The notes under the pieces were generated by a model. That model was not told the DNA's origin. It ran no database searches and was given only the letters and a program-made list of their open reading frames with translations. From an uncultured Alcanivorax sp. (GTDB lineage: Bacteria > Pseudomonadota > Gammaproteobacteria > Pseudomonadales > Alcanivoracaceae), in assembly GCF_947258575.1 (NCBI RefSeq), contig NZ_CAMYIV010000007.1, positions 28,586-92,585 on the forward strand: DNA of 64,000 nt, given 5' to 3'. Position 1 is the first letter of the stretch; every line of letters begins with the position of its first letter. Position numbers and translations under genes: made by a program. Shown here in pieces: positions 28,932 to 36,927 of the stretch.

Positions 28932-29012
28932 AAAACGTTTCCGGAGACAACCGGAAGCATACGCAGCGGGATCATATCCCGCTGCTATCCTCTCTCCTTA
29001 CCCCCTTCCCCG

Positions 29013-29030
29013 CCTTGATCGACATCAAGG
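29013..29030. promoter_or_regulatory. FNR/Anr-type box upstream of the GMC oxidase operon
   Basis: CCTTGATCGACATCAAGG contains the exact FNR/Anr consensus TTGAT-N4-ATCAA (29015-29028), extended by one more G-C step on each side. It is followed by TTTTT, so it could also act as a weak terminator. It lies 75-92 nt before the GMC ATG. No strong -10 is seen; CACAAT at 29045-29050 is the best candidate. Confidence 0.6.
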
Positions 29031-29104
29031 TTTTTGCCCGCAGCCACAATCAGTCGCTGTCAGTGAAGACAAGCAGGCATTCTCGTGCTGACTACACTGA
29101 AGCC

Positions 29105-31063
29105 ATGGGACAACTCACACTTCGCCAACACCGCACCGCCATCGCCCTGTGCCGCGCACTTTTTCCCTCCGGGGAAACACTACCGGCAGCGGATACCGAT
29201 GCCCTGCTCGGCAGGATGGATGCGCACCTGGCCGGCCATCCGGCCCTGCAACGCAGCCTGAAAGCCGGCTTGCTATGGCTGGACAACCGCCACCGACTGG
29301 TACGGGGCCAGGCCTTTCATCGAGCCAGCGCGGCCCGCCAGGCCCGCTTTATCGACAAGCTGGCCGCCACTACGGTGTCCGGAAAACTGCTACGCCTGCT
29401 GGCCCTGCCCTTCAAGGCCGCCTATGTACTGGATGACCAGGTGGCGCAGGCCGCTGGCTGCCGGGAACCGGTACAACTGCCCGCCCAGATCGAAACCTTT
29501 CGCTGGCAACAGCAGATCACTGCCGCCCGGGACTGCGAGGAAGACCTGACCCTGGAAGCGGATGTAGTCATCCTGGGCAGCGGCGCCGGTGGTGCTGCAG
29601 CGGCCTACGAGCTGGCCTGCCGCGGCCTGGCAGTGGTGATCATCGAGGAAGGCCAGTATTACGACCGCAGCCACTTCAATGGCAAACTCACCGAGGTGAT
29701 TCCCAAGCTCTACCGTAGCTGGGGGGCCACCGTGGCCACCGGCAACGCCATCATTCCGGTACCGGTAGGGTGCAATGTGGGCGGCACCACCACCATCAAT
29801 TCCGGCACCTGTATGCGCACCCCGCCATCGGTACTGGCCCGCTGGCGGGAGCAGGGGCTGCATGATTTCACCGAACAAAGTCTGGCCCCCTGGTTCGAGG
29901 GCGTGGAGCGCATGCTCTGTGTGCAGCAGGCGACGGCAGAGACAGTCGGCCCCATTGGCGACATCATCGATCAGGGCGCCGCCGCCAACGGGTTTCTGAA
30001 ACGCCAGCCGCTGATGCGCAATGCTCAGGGCTGTGACGGCCAGGGGCTGTGCCAGTTCGGCTGCCCCACGGATGCCAAGCAATCCACCAACGTCAGCTAT
30101 ATCCCCCGGGCTCTGGAACGGGGCGCCTTCCTGTTCAGCGGCTTCCGGGCCGAGCGGCTGCAGCGCCAGGGCAATCGCATTACCGGCGTCACCGCCCGCG
30201 GCACCAATGCCGCCGGCAATACGGTGACCCTGAAGCTGACCAGCCAGCGCACTATTGTTGCCATGGGCAGCCTGTTCACCCCCCTGTTCCTGCAACAGCA
30301 GGGCGTGCGCAATCCGCACCTGGGCCGCCACCTGACCCTGCACCCGGCGGGGGTGGTCAATGCCCTCTTTCCACAACAGGATATGGCCAACGGTCGCAGC
30401 ATTCCCCAGGGCTACGGGGTATCGGACTGGGACGAACAGGGCCTGATGTTCGAAGGCGGCACCATCCCCCTGGCTGGGCACAGCCTTCTCAACCCCCTGT
30501 TCGGACAGGATTGGGTGCGCTTTACCGAAGACTACCCACACACCGCCTACTTCGGCTTCATGATCCGCGATACCAGCGAAGGACGGGTGCGCCGGGGGCC
30601 CCATCGGGGCCTGCCGCTGATCCGCTACCATATGAACCGGCAGGACTTTGCCCTGTTCAAGCGCGGCATCCATGCCCTGGCCTGCTGGTATCTGGACGCC
30701 GGCGCCGAGCAGGTACTGATCCCCGGTCTCAACCGCATCGTGCGTATCCACAACCGCACCGAGCTGGAACGCTTTCTGGGCTCGCCACTGAAACCCACTG
30801 ACTTCCTGATCAGCGCCTATCACCCATTGGGCACTGCCCGCATTGCCGCCTCTCCCCGACAGGGCGTCTGCGACAGCGATCACCGGGTATTCGATAACCC
30901 GGGCCTGTATGTGATGGATGGCGCCAGCGTGCCTACCAGCCTGGGCGCCAATCCCCAGGTCACCATCATGGCCATGGCCAGCCGGGCCGCCGACATCCTC
31001 GCCCGGGAGCTGCTCGACGATATGGATTCCACCCACACACCACCACAAGGAGAATGCGCATGA
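29105..31063 (+). CDS. GMC-family FAD-dependent oxidoreductase (long-chain alcohol/sterol-oxidase-like)
   Basis: 652 aa. The FAD-binding GSGAGGAAAAYELACRG begins near residue 158. VGCNVGGTTTINSGTCMR is the GMC signature. A Cys-rich insertion Cys310-X5-Cys316-X3-Cys320-Pro with following AKQ resembles that of long-chain alcohol oxidases. The C-terminal HPLGTARI (His ~573) and GANPQVTIMAMASRAAD complete the active site. It probably oxidises a hydrophobic alcohol or sterol-like substrate. The ATG at 29105 gives a sensible N-terminus but a weak ribosome site. The stop overlaps the next start (ATGA). Confidence 0.85.
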   Translation: MGQLTLRQHRTAIALCRALFPSGETLPAADTDALLGRMDAHLAGHPALQRSLKAGLLWLDNRHRLVRGQAFHRASAARQARFIDKLAATTVSGKLLRLLALPFKAAYVLDDQVAQAAGCREPVQLPAQIETFRWQQQITAARDCEEDLTLEADVVILGSGAGGAAAAYELACRGLAVVIIEEGQYYDRSHFNGKLTEVIPKLYRSWGATVATGNAIIPVPVGCNVGGTTTINSGTCMRTPPSVLARWREQGLHDFTEQSLAPWFEGVERMLCVQQATAETVGPIGDIIDQGAAANGFLKRQPLMRNAQGCDGQGLCQFGCPTDAKQSTNVSYIPRALERGAFLFSGFRAERLQRQGNRITGVTARGTNAAGNTVTLKLTSQRTIVAMGSLFTPLFLQQQGVRNPHLGRHLTLHPAGVVNALFPQQDMANGRSIPQGYGVSDWDEQGLMFEGGTIPLAGHSLLNPLFGQDWVRFTEDYPHTAYFGFMIRDTSEGRVRRGPHRGLPLIRYHMNRQDFALFKRGIHALACWYLDAGAEQVLIPGLNRIVRIHNRTELERFLGSPLKPTDFLISAYHPLGTARIAASPRQGVCDSDHRVFDNPGLYVMDGASVPTSLGANPQVTIMAMASRAADILARELLDDMDSTHTPPQGECA

Positions 31064-31521
31064 CTTTGGGCCTGTTACTCAAGGAGCGTATGAGCGGTTG
31101 GCTGCAACTTAACAGCCAGGACCGCCAGCAACCCTTCGCCTTCCAGATTCGCGCCTTTACCACCCGCATCTTCAGCGTCAGCGCCCCGCGTTACTTTCGC
31201 GGCACTGTCAGCCTGGACGGACAGGACTTCCCCTGCGAAGGGGAGCTGACCATCCACCTGAACGGCCCCCATTACTGGCTGACCTTCAACCACCCGGAAC
31301 TGGGCCAGCTGCGCGTGGAGGGCAAGAAGCAGTACGGTCTTAACGGCCTGCTGGCATCCCTGATCACCTGCCCGATGACGGTCTGCCGGAACCAGCAGAC
31401 CATTGGCCAGGCGGAAGTGGCCTACCGGGAAAGCATGCTGGCCTTTCCCTTCACCGCCCTGCGCCTGGTGGACGAACAGCAGGCTTACCAGCAAGATCAG
31501 GGCGTCGGTTCGTCCCGCTGA
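31060..31521 (+). CDS. GMC-oxidase accessory beta-domain protein (putative)
   Basis: 153 aa. It begins MTLGLLLKERMSGWLQLNSQ. The ERMSG start, the central GTVSLDGQDFPCEGELTIHL and the YWLTF stretch resemble an accessory domain that is fused to cholesterol-oxidase-like GMC proteins in actinobacteria; this is recalled similarity, not searched. The ATG at 31060 overlaps the GMC stop by 4 nt and lies 7 nt after AAGGAG. An ATG two codons earlier is too close to the Shine-Dalgarno. It is probably a partner of the oxidase. Confidence 0.6.
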   Translation: MTLGLLLKERMSGWLQLNSQDRQQPFAFQIRAFTTRIFSVSAPRYFRGTVSLDGQDFPCEGELTIHLNGPHYWLTFNHPELGQLRVEGKKQYGLNGLLASLITCPMTVCRNQQTIGQAEVAYRESMLAFPFTALRLVDEQQAYQQDQGVGSSR

Positions 31522-31543
31522 TCGGAATACCCAGGAGCCCCGC

Positions 31544-32521
31544 ATGATTCCCTACTACGGCCTGCAGGCACCGCCCAAAGGCGGCCACTACGAATCCTGG
31601 TTTGTGCGCGCCAATCACCCGCACAAACCCCAGGCCATCTGGATTCGCTACACCTTGTTCCGCGCCCGGGATCAGCGCCCGGCACTGGGTGAAGTGTGGG
31701 CAGTGTGGAGTGACGGTGCCCGGCAGCAGACTCATGCGTTCAAAGAAGCGTTCCCCCTGGCACAGTGCCACTTCAGCACCACACAGATGCAGGTGGACGC
31801 CGGCAACAACCACTTGCAGCCCGGCGCCCTGCAGGGACAGCTACACCGGGGCAACGATCAACTGAGCTGGAATCTGCACTACGATGACGGCGAGGCGCCG
31901 TTGCTGTTTCTGCCGGAGAGCTTCTATAAACGCCCCCTGCCCAAGGCCAAGTCCCTGGTCAGCCGTCCTCATATTCGCCTCAGCGGCACCCTGACCCTGA
32001 ACGGGGAAACCATCGTGCTGGACCAGTGGCCCGGCAGCGAAAACCATAACTGGGGGAGCCAGCATACCGACCGCTATGCCTGGGGCCAGGTGGTGGGCTT
32101 CGACAATGCACCGGGGGCCTTTCTGGAATGCGCCACGGCCCAGGTGAAAGTGGGTCCGCTATACAGCCCGCAATTGTCCATTGCCGCCCTGCGACTGGAC
32201 GGGGAAACCCTGCTGTTCAACAGCCTGTCCCGTGCCCTGCGCGCCAACGCGGACTACCGTCCTTTCCAGTGGGCCCTGCAGACCGGTAACGGCGATGCTC
32301 GGTTAAGCATCAACATGACCACGGTGGTAGACAGAGTGGCCGCACTGACCTATTACAACCCGCCCGGCGGCAACAAGATCTGTCTGAACAGCAAACTGGC
32401 CAGCGTCACCGTCAGCCTGTCCCGACGCGGACAACCAGAACGGATACTGCACAGCGCCCACGGCGGGGCGTTTGAAATCCTCACAGACCGGTTACCGGGT
32501 GGGATGGCTCTGCAGATCTAG
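31544..32521 (+). CDS. CrtC/AttH-like (lipocalin-type) protein
   Basis: 325 aa, no signal peptide. The central motif GSENHNWGSQHTDRYAWGQV recalls the (D/E)-x-HxWG motif of carotenoid 1,2-hydratase (CrtC) and AttH-like proteins, with a beta-rich pattern on either side. These families act on or bind hydrophobic isoprenoid-like molecules. Third gene of the GMC set, 22 nt after the second, with AGGAG six bases before ATG. The substrate is unknown. The family call is moderate because it rests on a motif, not an alignment. Confidence 0.6.
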   Translation: MIPYYGLQAPPKGGHYESWFVRANHPHKPQAIWIRYTLFRARDQRPALGEVWAVWSDGARQQTHAFKEAFPLAQCHFSTTQMQVDAGNNHLQPGALQGQLHRGNDQLSWNLHYDDGEAPLLFLPESFYKRPLPKAKSLVSRPHIRLSGTLTLNGETIVLDQWPGSENHNWGSQHTDRYAWGQVVGFDNAPGAFLECATAQVKVGPLYSPQLSIAALRLDGETLLFNSLSRALRANADYRPFQWALQTGNGDARLSINMTTVVDRVAALTYYNPPGGNKICLNSKLASVTVSLSRRGQPERILHSAHGGAFEILTDRLPGGMALQI

Positions 32522-32597
32522 GCTGAGCCGTTCGCCTTGTGAAGCCTACAACGACTCGCCGCCCCACTCACTGGCAGGGCAAAACGGGCACCCCTCA

Positions 32598-33092
32598 TTA
32601 TTCCGGGGCACTACCGCTCTGACGGGCCAACACCGGAGCCAGAGCCGGCGGCGAGTAGGCTGGCCCCTTGAGAACCTTGCCGCGTGCATCCTTCACCGGC
32701 TTGCCGTCAACCCCCAGCTTGCTCATATTGCTGCGATGCACTTCTTCGCAGGTGGCATTCAGGTCTATGCCAAAGGTATGTCCGGCACCATAGGTCACAT
32801 AATTGATATCGGTCAGCGCATCGGCCACCTCTACCAGGTCCACGTGAAAGGCCTTGAGCGAACCCAGTTGCTCCCTGGCCTTCGCAAGGGTATCCAGAAA
32901 GGCCTGTTGATCCGCATCGGGCTGCTGGCAGGTGGCCTCGGCCAGTTCGTGAAACTCTTCCAGCAGCAGGGCCAGGCGCAAACGGATGGTGGCATCGTCC
33001 GGCACCACCGGCCGGGATGCCACCGGCAGGGAAAAGGCGCGGTGAAATTCAGCCACCCGGTGAAAGTTGCTGGGTTGCTCAGCCTTTGCCAT
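32598..33092 (-). CDS. MazG-like / PRA-PH-fold nucleotide pyrophosphohydrolase
   Basis: 164 aa all-alpha NTP-PPase fold. The metal-binding EEFHELAEA (helix 1) and EVADALTDINYVTYGAG (helix 3) are both present, in the arrangement of DR2231-type MazG-like proteins. They remove pyrophosphate from non-canonical or excess nucleotides. The start overlaps the 3' end of the epoxide hydrolase gene by 14 nt, indicating translational coupling despite unrelated functions. Confidence 0.85.
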   Translation of the reverse strand: MAKAEQPSNFHRVAEFHRAFSLPVASRPVVPDDATIRLRLALLLEEFHELAEATCQQPDADQQAFLDTLAKAREQLGSLKAFHVDLVEVADALTDINYVTYGAGHTFGIDLNATCEEVHRSNMSKLGVDGKPVKDARGKVLKGPAYSPPALAPVLARQSGSAPE

Positions 33093-34044
33093 CCACTTCC
33101 TCCAGGAATGCGATCATTTCACGGTTAACCTCGGCGGCCTGCTCCATCTGGATCCAGTGCCCACACTGGTCCAGCATCACCGTGCGCAGATCCGGAATAT
33201 AGTCGGGCATCCGCTGCAGGGCTTTTTGACCAAACACGATCACCGGGTCCTGCATGCCACCGATAAACAGCGTGGGCATGGGAAGCTGCCAGTTATCGTC
33301 GTCACGGCTTTCTTCCCAGGAAGCATCCATGGCCCGATACCAGTTGATGGGCCCGGTAAAGCCGCTGTGCTGGAAACGTTCCACGTAATAGGCAAGATCC
33401 TCCTCACGCATCCAGCGCGGCTGCTCGTCAGGAGCAGACATGGATTGCAGGAAACCGGTGTCATCCGGGCGCGCCCGGAAATCAGCAATGCCATCCGCAG
33501 ACAGGCTGTGGAAGATCTTGCGCAGACTGGTGGGCACATCTGCTTCCAGCTCCTGCTCCGGCAATTGCGGTTGCTGGAAGTAGAGCATGTAGAAGAAGCG
33601 GTCCTCGAACAGCCGCTGCATGGACACAGTGGGCGCCTCCGGGGCTGGCCCGCCATAGGGGACCGACATTCCCACCACTGCACGAATCATCTCTGGATAG
33701 CGACGCGCCACCTGCCAGGTCAGCGCACACCCCCAGTCGTGCCCGATCAGAATTGCCGATTCATGGCCCAGCGCCTTGATCAGAGCCACCACGTCCTCCG
33801 CCAGCACGCTTTGCCGGTAGGCATCCACCTCTTCCGGGGCACCGGTATAGCCGTAACCGCGCAGATCCGGTGCCACCGCGTGATAACCGGATTGCGCCAG
33901 TACCGGCAACTGGTAGCGCCAGGAGGCCCAACATTCCGGAAAGCCATGCAGACACAGCACCAGAGGGTTTTCCGGTTCCCCAGCCTCGGCCACGAAAAAA
34001 TCCAGCCCATTGGCGGCAAGCTGCCGCTCACGCATAAATGCCAT
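33079..34044 (-). CDS. alpha/beta hydrolase, soluble epoxide hydrolase type
   Basis: 321 aa. Oxyanion motif HGFPE (33-37), nucleophile elbow GHDWG (Asp 103) and a late GHW for the catalytic His. The Asp nucleophile and HGFPE favour epoxide hydrolase over esterase, with haloalkane dehalogenase the main alternative. Cap-domain tyrosines are plausible but not assignable by eye. The ATG at 34042-34044 follows GGAAGAG; a GTG two codons upstream is possible. It fits a host that oxidises hydrocarbons to epoxides. Followed by the MazG-like gene. Confidence 0.87.
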   Translation of the reverse strand: MAFMRERQLAANGLDFFVAEAGEPENPLVLCLHGFPECWASWRYQLPVLAQSGYHAVAPDLRGYGYTGAPEEVDAYRQSVLAEDVVALIKALGHESAILIGHDWGCALTWQVARRYPEMIRAVVGMSVPYGGPAPEAPTVSMQRLFEDRFFYMLYFQQPQLPEQELEADVPTSLRKIFHSLSADGIADFRARPDDTGFLQSMSAPDEQPRWMREEDLAYYVERFQHSGFTGPINWYRAMDASWEESRDDDNWQLPMPTLFIGGMQDPVIVFGQKALQRMPDYIPDLRTVMLDQCGHWIQMEQAAEVNREMIAFLEEVDGKG

Positions 34045-34177
34045 ACTCACTCTTCCCGATTTCCGATTCAGCCGGTCTCCGTAGACAACTACTTACCCGG
34101 CACGACGAAAGTGCTATTGTTAGCATATTCGTCTGCTCATTGTTGTGATGTCGGCGCAGGTGCGAAACCAACAAGAA

Positions 34178-34215
34178 CTCTGCGCCGTTTCGGCGGTCCT
34201 AGCCGACGCAGAGTC
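34178..34215. other. long hairpin upstream of the nucleotide cyclase gene
   Basis: Outer stem ACTCTGCG/CGCAGAGT (8 bp) and inner stem TCGGC/GCCGA with a 5-nt one-sided bulge. It lies in the 276-nt divergent gap 34045-34320. It may be a leader structure or a regulator site; nothing else is assignable in the gap. Confidence 0.4.
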
Positions 34216-34320
34216 ACTCCGGGCCCAGCAGATTGCCCGGATCGACCTGTGAATCTGACAGCATGACCCGCCGCTGACAAGCGTGCAAAGTGACCGTTAC
34301 GACTCAAACAGGGAAGCATC

Positions 34321-35808
34321 GTGACCGAGCCGCAAGGACAAGCCCGCCCCACGAAGCCCAGCCGCATTGGCGAGTGGCTGGCTCCCTATGTGCCGGAATA
34401 CTTCCCGGTGGCCTGGAAGCTGGGCCTGTCTATCTCACTGCTGATTCTGTGCGGCATGACCATTCTCGGTTCCCTGCTGCTCAACAATCAACTGGACCGA
34501 ATGCGCGACCAAGCAGACACCTTTGGTGAAGCTATTGCGCTGCAACTGGCCAATACCATCCGCGAACCCCTACTGGCCGATGACACCTTCCTGCTCAAGG
34601 TCCAGCTCAACAACCTGACCCGCAGCGACAGCGTGCGCGGCGCCGCCCTGTTCGACCGCAGTGGCAACCTGGTCGACAAGGCCGGCATTTTACCTCTGGC
34701 TGCCAACCCGCTTCAGGAACAGATCAAGCGCTGGGAGCTGCAGGACGAACCAATCACCACTTACTACGCTGCCGTGGATGTAAGCGATACCGTCGCCGGT
34801 TACACCGCCATTTCCCTGTCCGACCGCCCAATCATGGCCGCCCGCGAGTCCGTACAGGGCACCATGATCAATGCCACGCTGATCATGAGTGTGATCGCCA
34901 TTATCGCCTCGTTCCTGATCAGCCGGCGGCTGGCTCGTCCTATTCATGATCTGCTGGCGGCCACCAGCGCCATGCGCCGGGGGGACCTGAACTACCGGAT
35001 CCAGGATCGCCGCAATGACGAAATCGGCGGCCTCATCGAGGCCTACAACACCATGGCCCACGGCATGCTGGAAAAAGATCAGGTGGAGCAGGTGCTGAAG
35101 CGTTTTGTCAGCCCGTCCGTGGCACACAACATGATGGCAGACCTGGACCAGGTGCAGCTGGGTGGCCGCGATGTTCATGCCACCGTGGTGTTTGCCGATA
35201 TTGTCGGCTTCACCCGGCTGTCAGAGACCCTGCCCCCGGATGCCATTGCCGACATACTCAATGTCTATTTCGATGCCATCACCACCGCCACCACCTTCTA
35301 CCGCGGCACCATCGACAAGTACATGGGCGACTGCGCCATGATTGTCTTCGGGGTGCCGGAGAAGGATGACGAGCACCTGTTCCACGGGCTGTGCTGCGCG
35401 GTCATGATCCAGAGAATGGTAGAAAGACTGAACGAGCAACGTCGCGCCCAAGGCCATACCACGGTGGAATTCCGTATCGGTATCAATTCCGGTGCCATGC
35501 TGGCCGGTAACCTGGGCTCCCGGGAGCGAATGCAGTACACCGTGGTCGGAGATACCGTCAACCTGGCGTCACGCCTGTCCAACATGGCCGGCGGCAATGA
35601 AATCATTGCTGCCTCGTCGCTACTGGCCAACCCCAACATTGCCTCCCGGGTACGCGCTACCGAGTACGGCGCCATGCGCATCCGCGGCAAGGCCGAGCCG
35701 GTGAGCACTTTCCGCATTGATGGCGTGCACGCCCTGTCAGAAACCCTGATGGAACAGCGCATCGCCCAATTCCTGGCAAAACTGAATACGGAGTCGCAAC
35801 GTGCGTAA
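34321..35808 (+). CDS. membrane class III adenylate/guanylate cyclase with HAMP domain
   Basis: 495 aa. Order: cytosolic N-terminus; TM1 (~34-54); periplasmic sensor (~55-180); TM2 (~183-202); HAMP (~203-255); class III cyclase domain (~280-460). Metal-binding Asp residues are in FADIVGFTRLSE and DKYMGDCAMIVFG; the NLASRLSNMAGG segment carries the transition-state Asn/Arg. It should make cAMP or cGMP on an envelope signal; the substrate is not certain from sequence. The start is GTG at 34321 after GGGAAG. It overlaps the next gene by 8 nt. A CRP-type site elsewhere in the window (27704) gives cAMP a plausible output. Confidence 0.9.
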   Translation: MTEPQGQARPTKPSRIGEWLAPYVPEYFPVAWKLGLSISLLILCGMTILGSLLLNNQLDRMRDQADTFGEAIALQLANTIREPLLADDTFLLKVQLNNLTRSDSVRGAALFDRSGNLVDKAGILPLAANPLQEQIKRWELQDEPITTYYAAVDVSDTVAGYTAISLSDRPIMAARESVQGTMINATLIMSVIAIIASFLISRRLARPIHDLLAATSAMRRGDLNYRIQDRRNDEIGGLIEAYNTMAHGMLEKDQVEQVLKRFVSPSVAHNMMADLDQVQLGGRDVHATVVFADIVGFTRLSETLPPDAIADILNVYFDAITTATTFYRGTIDKYMGDCAMIVFGVPEKDDEHLFHGLCCAVMIQRMVERLNEQRRAQGHTTVEFRIGINSGAMLAGNLGSRERMQYTVVGDTVNLASRLSNMAGGNEIIAASSLLANPNIASRVRATEYGAMRIRGKAEPVSTFRIDGVHALSETLMEQRIAQFLAKLNTESQRA

Positions 35809-36811
35809 GGCCGGCCTGGTAATGGCAGCGCTGCTCGGCGGCTGCGCTACCCTCGGCGACCCGGAGCGGCGGGTCAGCGAGGCACTGGCGGAAGATGATT
35901 ACGCCGGCGCAGCGGCCATTATTGAAGACACGCACCCGGATCACGACCAGTATGCCCTGCTGCAGGAGCAGTACCCGGGCATCATTCTGGCCAGCGACCA
36001 GTACCGCCAGCGCCTGATTCTTGAAGCCGAGGCGATGAGCCGTAAACAGCGTTGGCAGCAGGCCCATACCCTGATTGAGGCCCATCGCGACAAGGTAGTG
36101 GACCCCTCTGCCCTGGACGAACTGCTTACCGCCCTGACCAGCCTGGAAGAATATCAGTTCAACCAGCTACTGGCTGAACGGCGCCGGGCCCAGGCTCTGG
36201 CACTGCAGGAAAGTACCGGCCTGACAGACAAATTGAGCGGCTTTCACCTGCCCCGCGCCAAACAGGAACGCCAGCAACTGGCGGAAGAGCGGTTTGTGGT
36301 GGTCGAGGATCTGACCCGGCTGGGAGAGTATTTCGCCCAGCGCCAGCAATGGCTACTGGCCCGCGACCTGCTGAGCGCCGCTCACCGACTGGCACCGGAT
36401 CAGCCTCCGTCTGCGCAACTGGCCAAAGCACAACAGATTCTCAATGACGCCAGCCAGCGTGCCCGGGCCCGCCACAATCGTGCCCTGCTGACTGAAGCGG
36501 AACAACTGATGGCCCGTTACCAGAGAAATGGCCAGCTGGAATCCTTGCTGGCCGCCCGCCACTTCCTCAAACAGCATCAGGACAATCCGGTTCTGGCCGA
36601 CCATCGAGAACGCCTGGAGCAATGGGCGCGACGCCGCTTTAGCGAAGAGATGAATACCGGTGAGGCACTGTACGCCCGTGGTCAGTACCGCGAGGCCTAT
36701 CGGATCTGGAAGCAAGTAGCCCCCCTGTACCCGGACGATGAAGAGCTGAACAAGAAACTCGAACGTAGCCGGCGAGTGCTGGCCAACTTGCGCAACCTGC
36801 AAGACGACTAG
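35801..36811 (+). CDS. lipoprotein with TPR-like helical repeats
   Basis: 336 aa. A short signal peptide ends at lipobox LGGC (Cys 15). The rest is Gln/Arg/Ala-rich and all-helical, with TPR-like units such as LLARDLLSAAHRLAPDQP and the C-terminal GEALYARGQYREAYRIWKQV. The start is GTG at 35801, overlapping the cyclase stop by 8 nt, with GGAG upstream. It may be a periplasmic partner that presents a signal to the cyclase sensor domain; this is inference from coupling only. A bidirectional terminator follows. Confidence 0.75.
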   Translation: MRKAGLVMAALLGGCATLGDPERRVSEALAEDDYAGAAAIIEDTHPDHDQYALLQEQYPGIILASDQYRQRLILEAEAMSRKQRWQQAHTLIEAHRDKVVDPSALDELLTALTSLEEYQFNQLLAERRRAQALALQESTGLTDKLSGFHLPRAKQERQQLAEERFVVVEDLTRLGEYFAQRQQWLLARDLLSAAHRLAPDQPPSAQLAKAQQILNDASQRARARHNRALLTEAEQLMARYQRNGQLESLLAARHFLKQHQDNPVLADHRERLEQWARRRFSEEMNTGEALYARGQYREAYRIWKQVAPLYPDDEELNKKLERSRRVLANLRNLQDD

Positions 36812-36871
36812 ACGGGAGTTCCCCCAGAAGACGGCAGTCGCGCCAACGACTGGCTGGCGATAAACCCCCAT

Positions 36872-36903
36872 AAAAAAACGCGCCACGATGGGCGCGTTTT
36901 TTT
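36872..36903. terminator. bidirectional intrinsic terminator between the TPR lipoprotein and gspD
   Basis: Stem ACGCGCC/GGCGCGT flanked by A7 and T7, serving two converging genes. Confidence 0.9.
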
Positions 36904-36927
36904 ATGGCTTGTTTAGCGATGAGGGGA

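Noticed and set aside
34137..34367. 76-codon minus-strand frame over the start of the cyclase gene
   Set aside because: It overlaps the real GTG start and the upstream hairpin, and its Arg/Pro-rich sequence is typical of a shadow frame.
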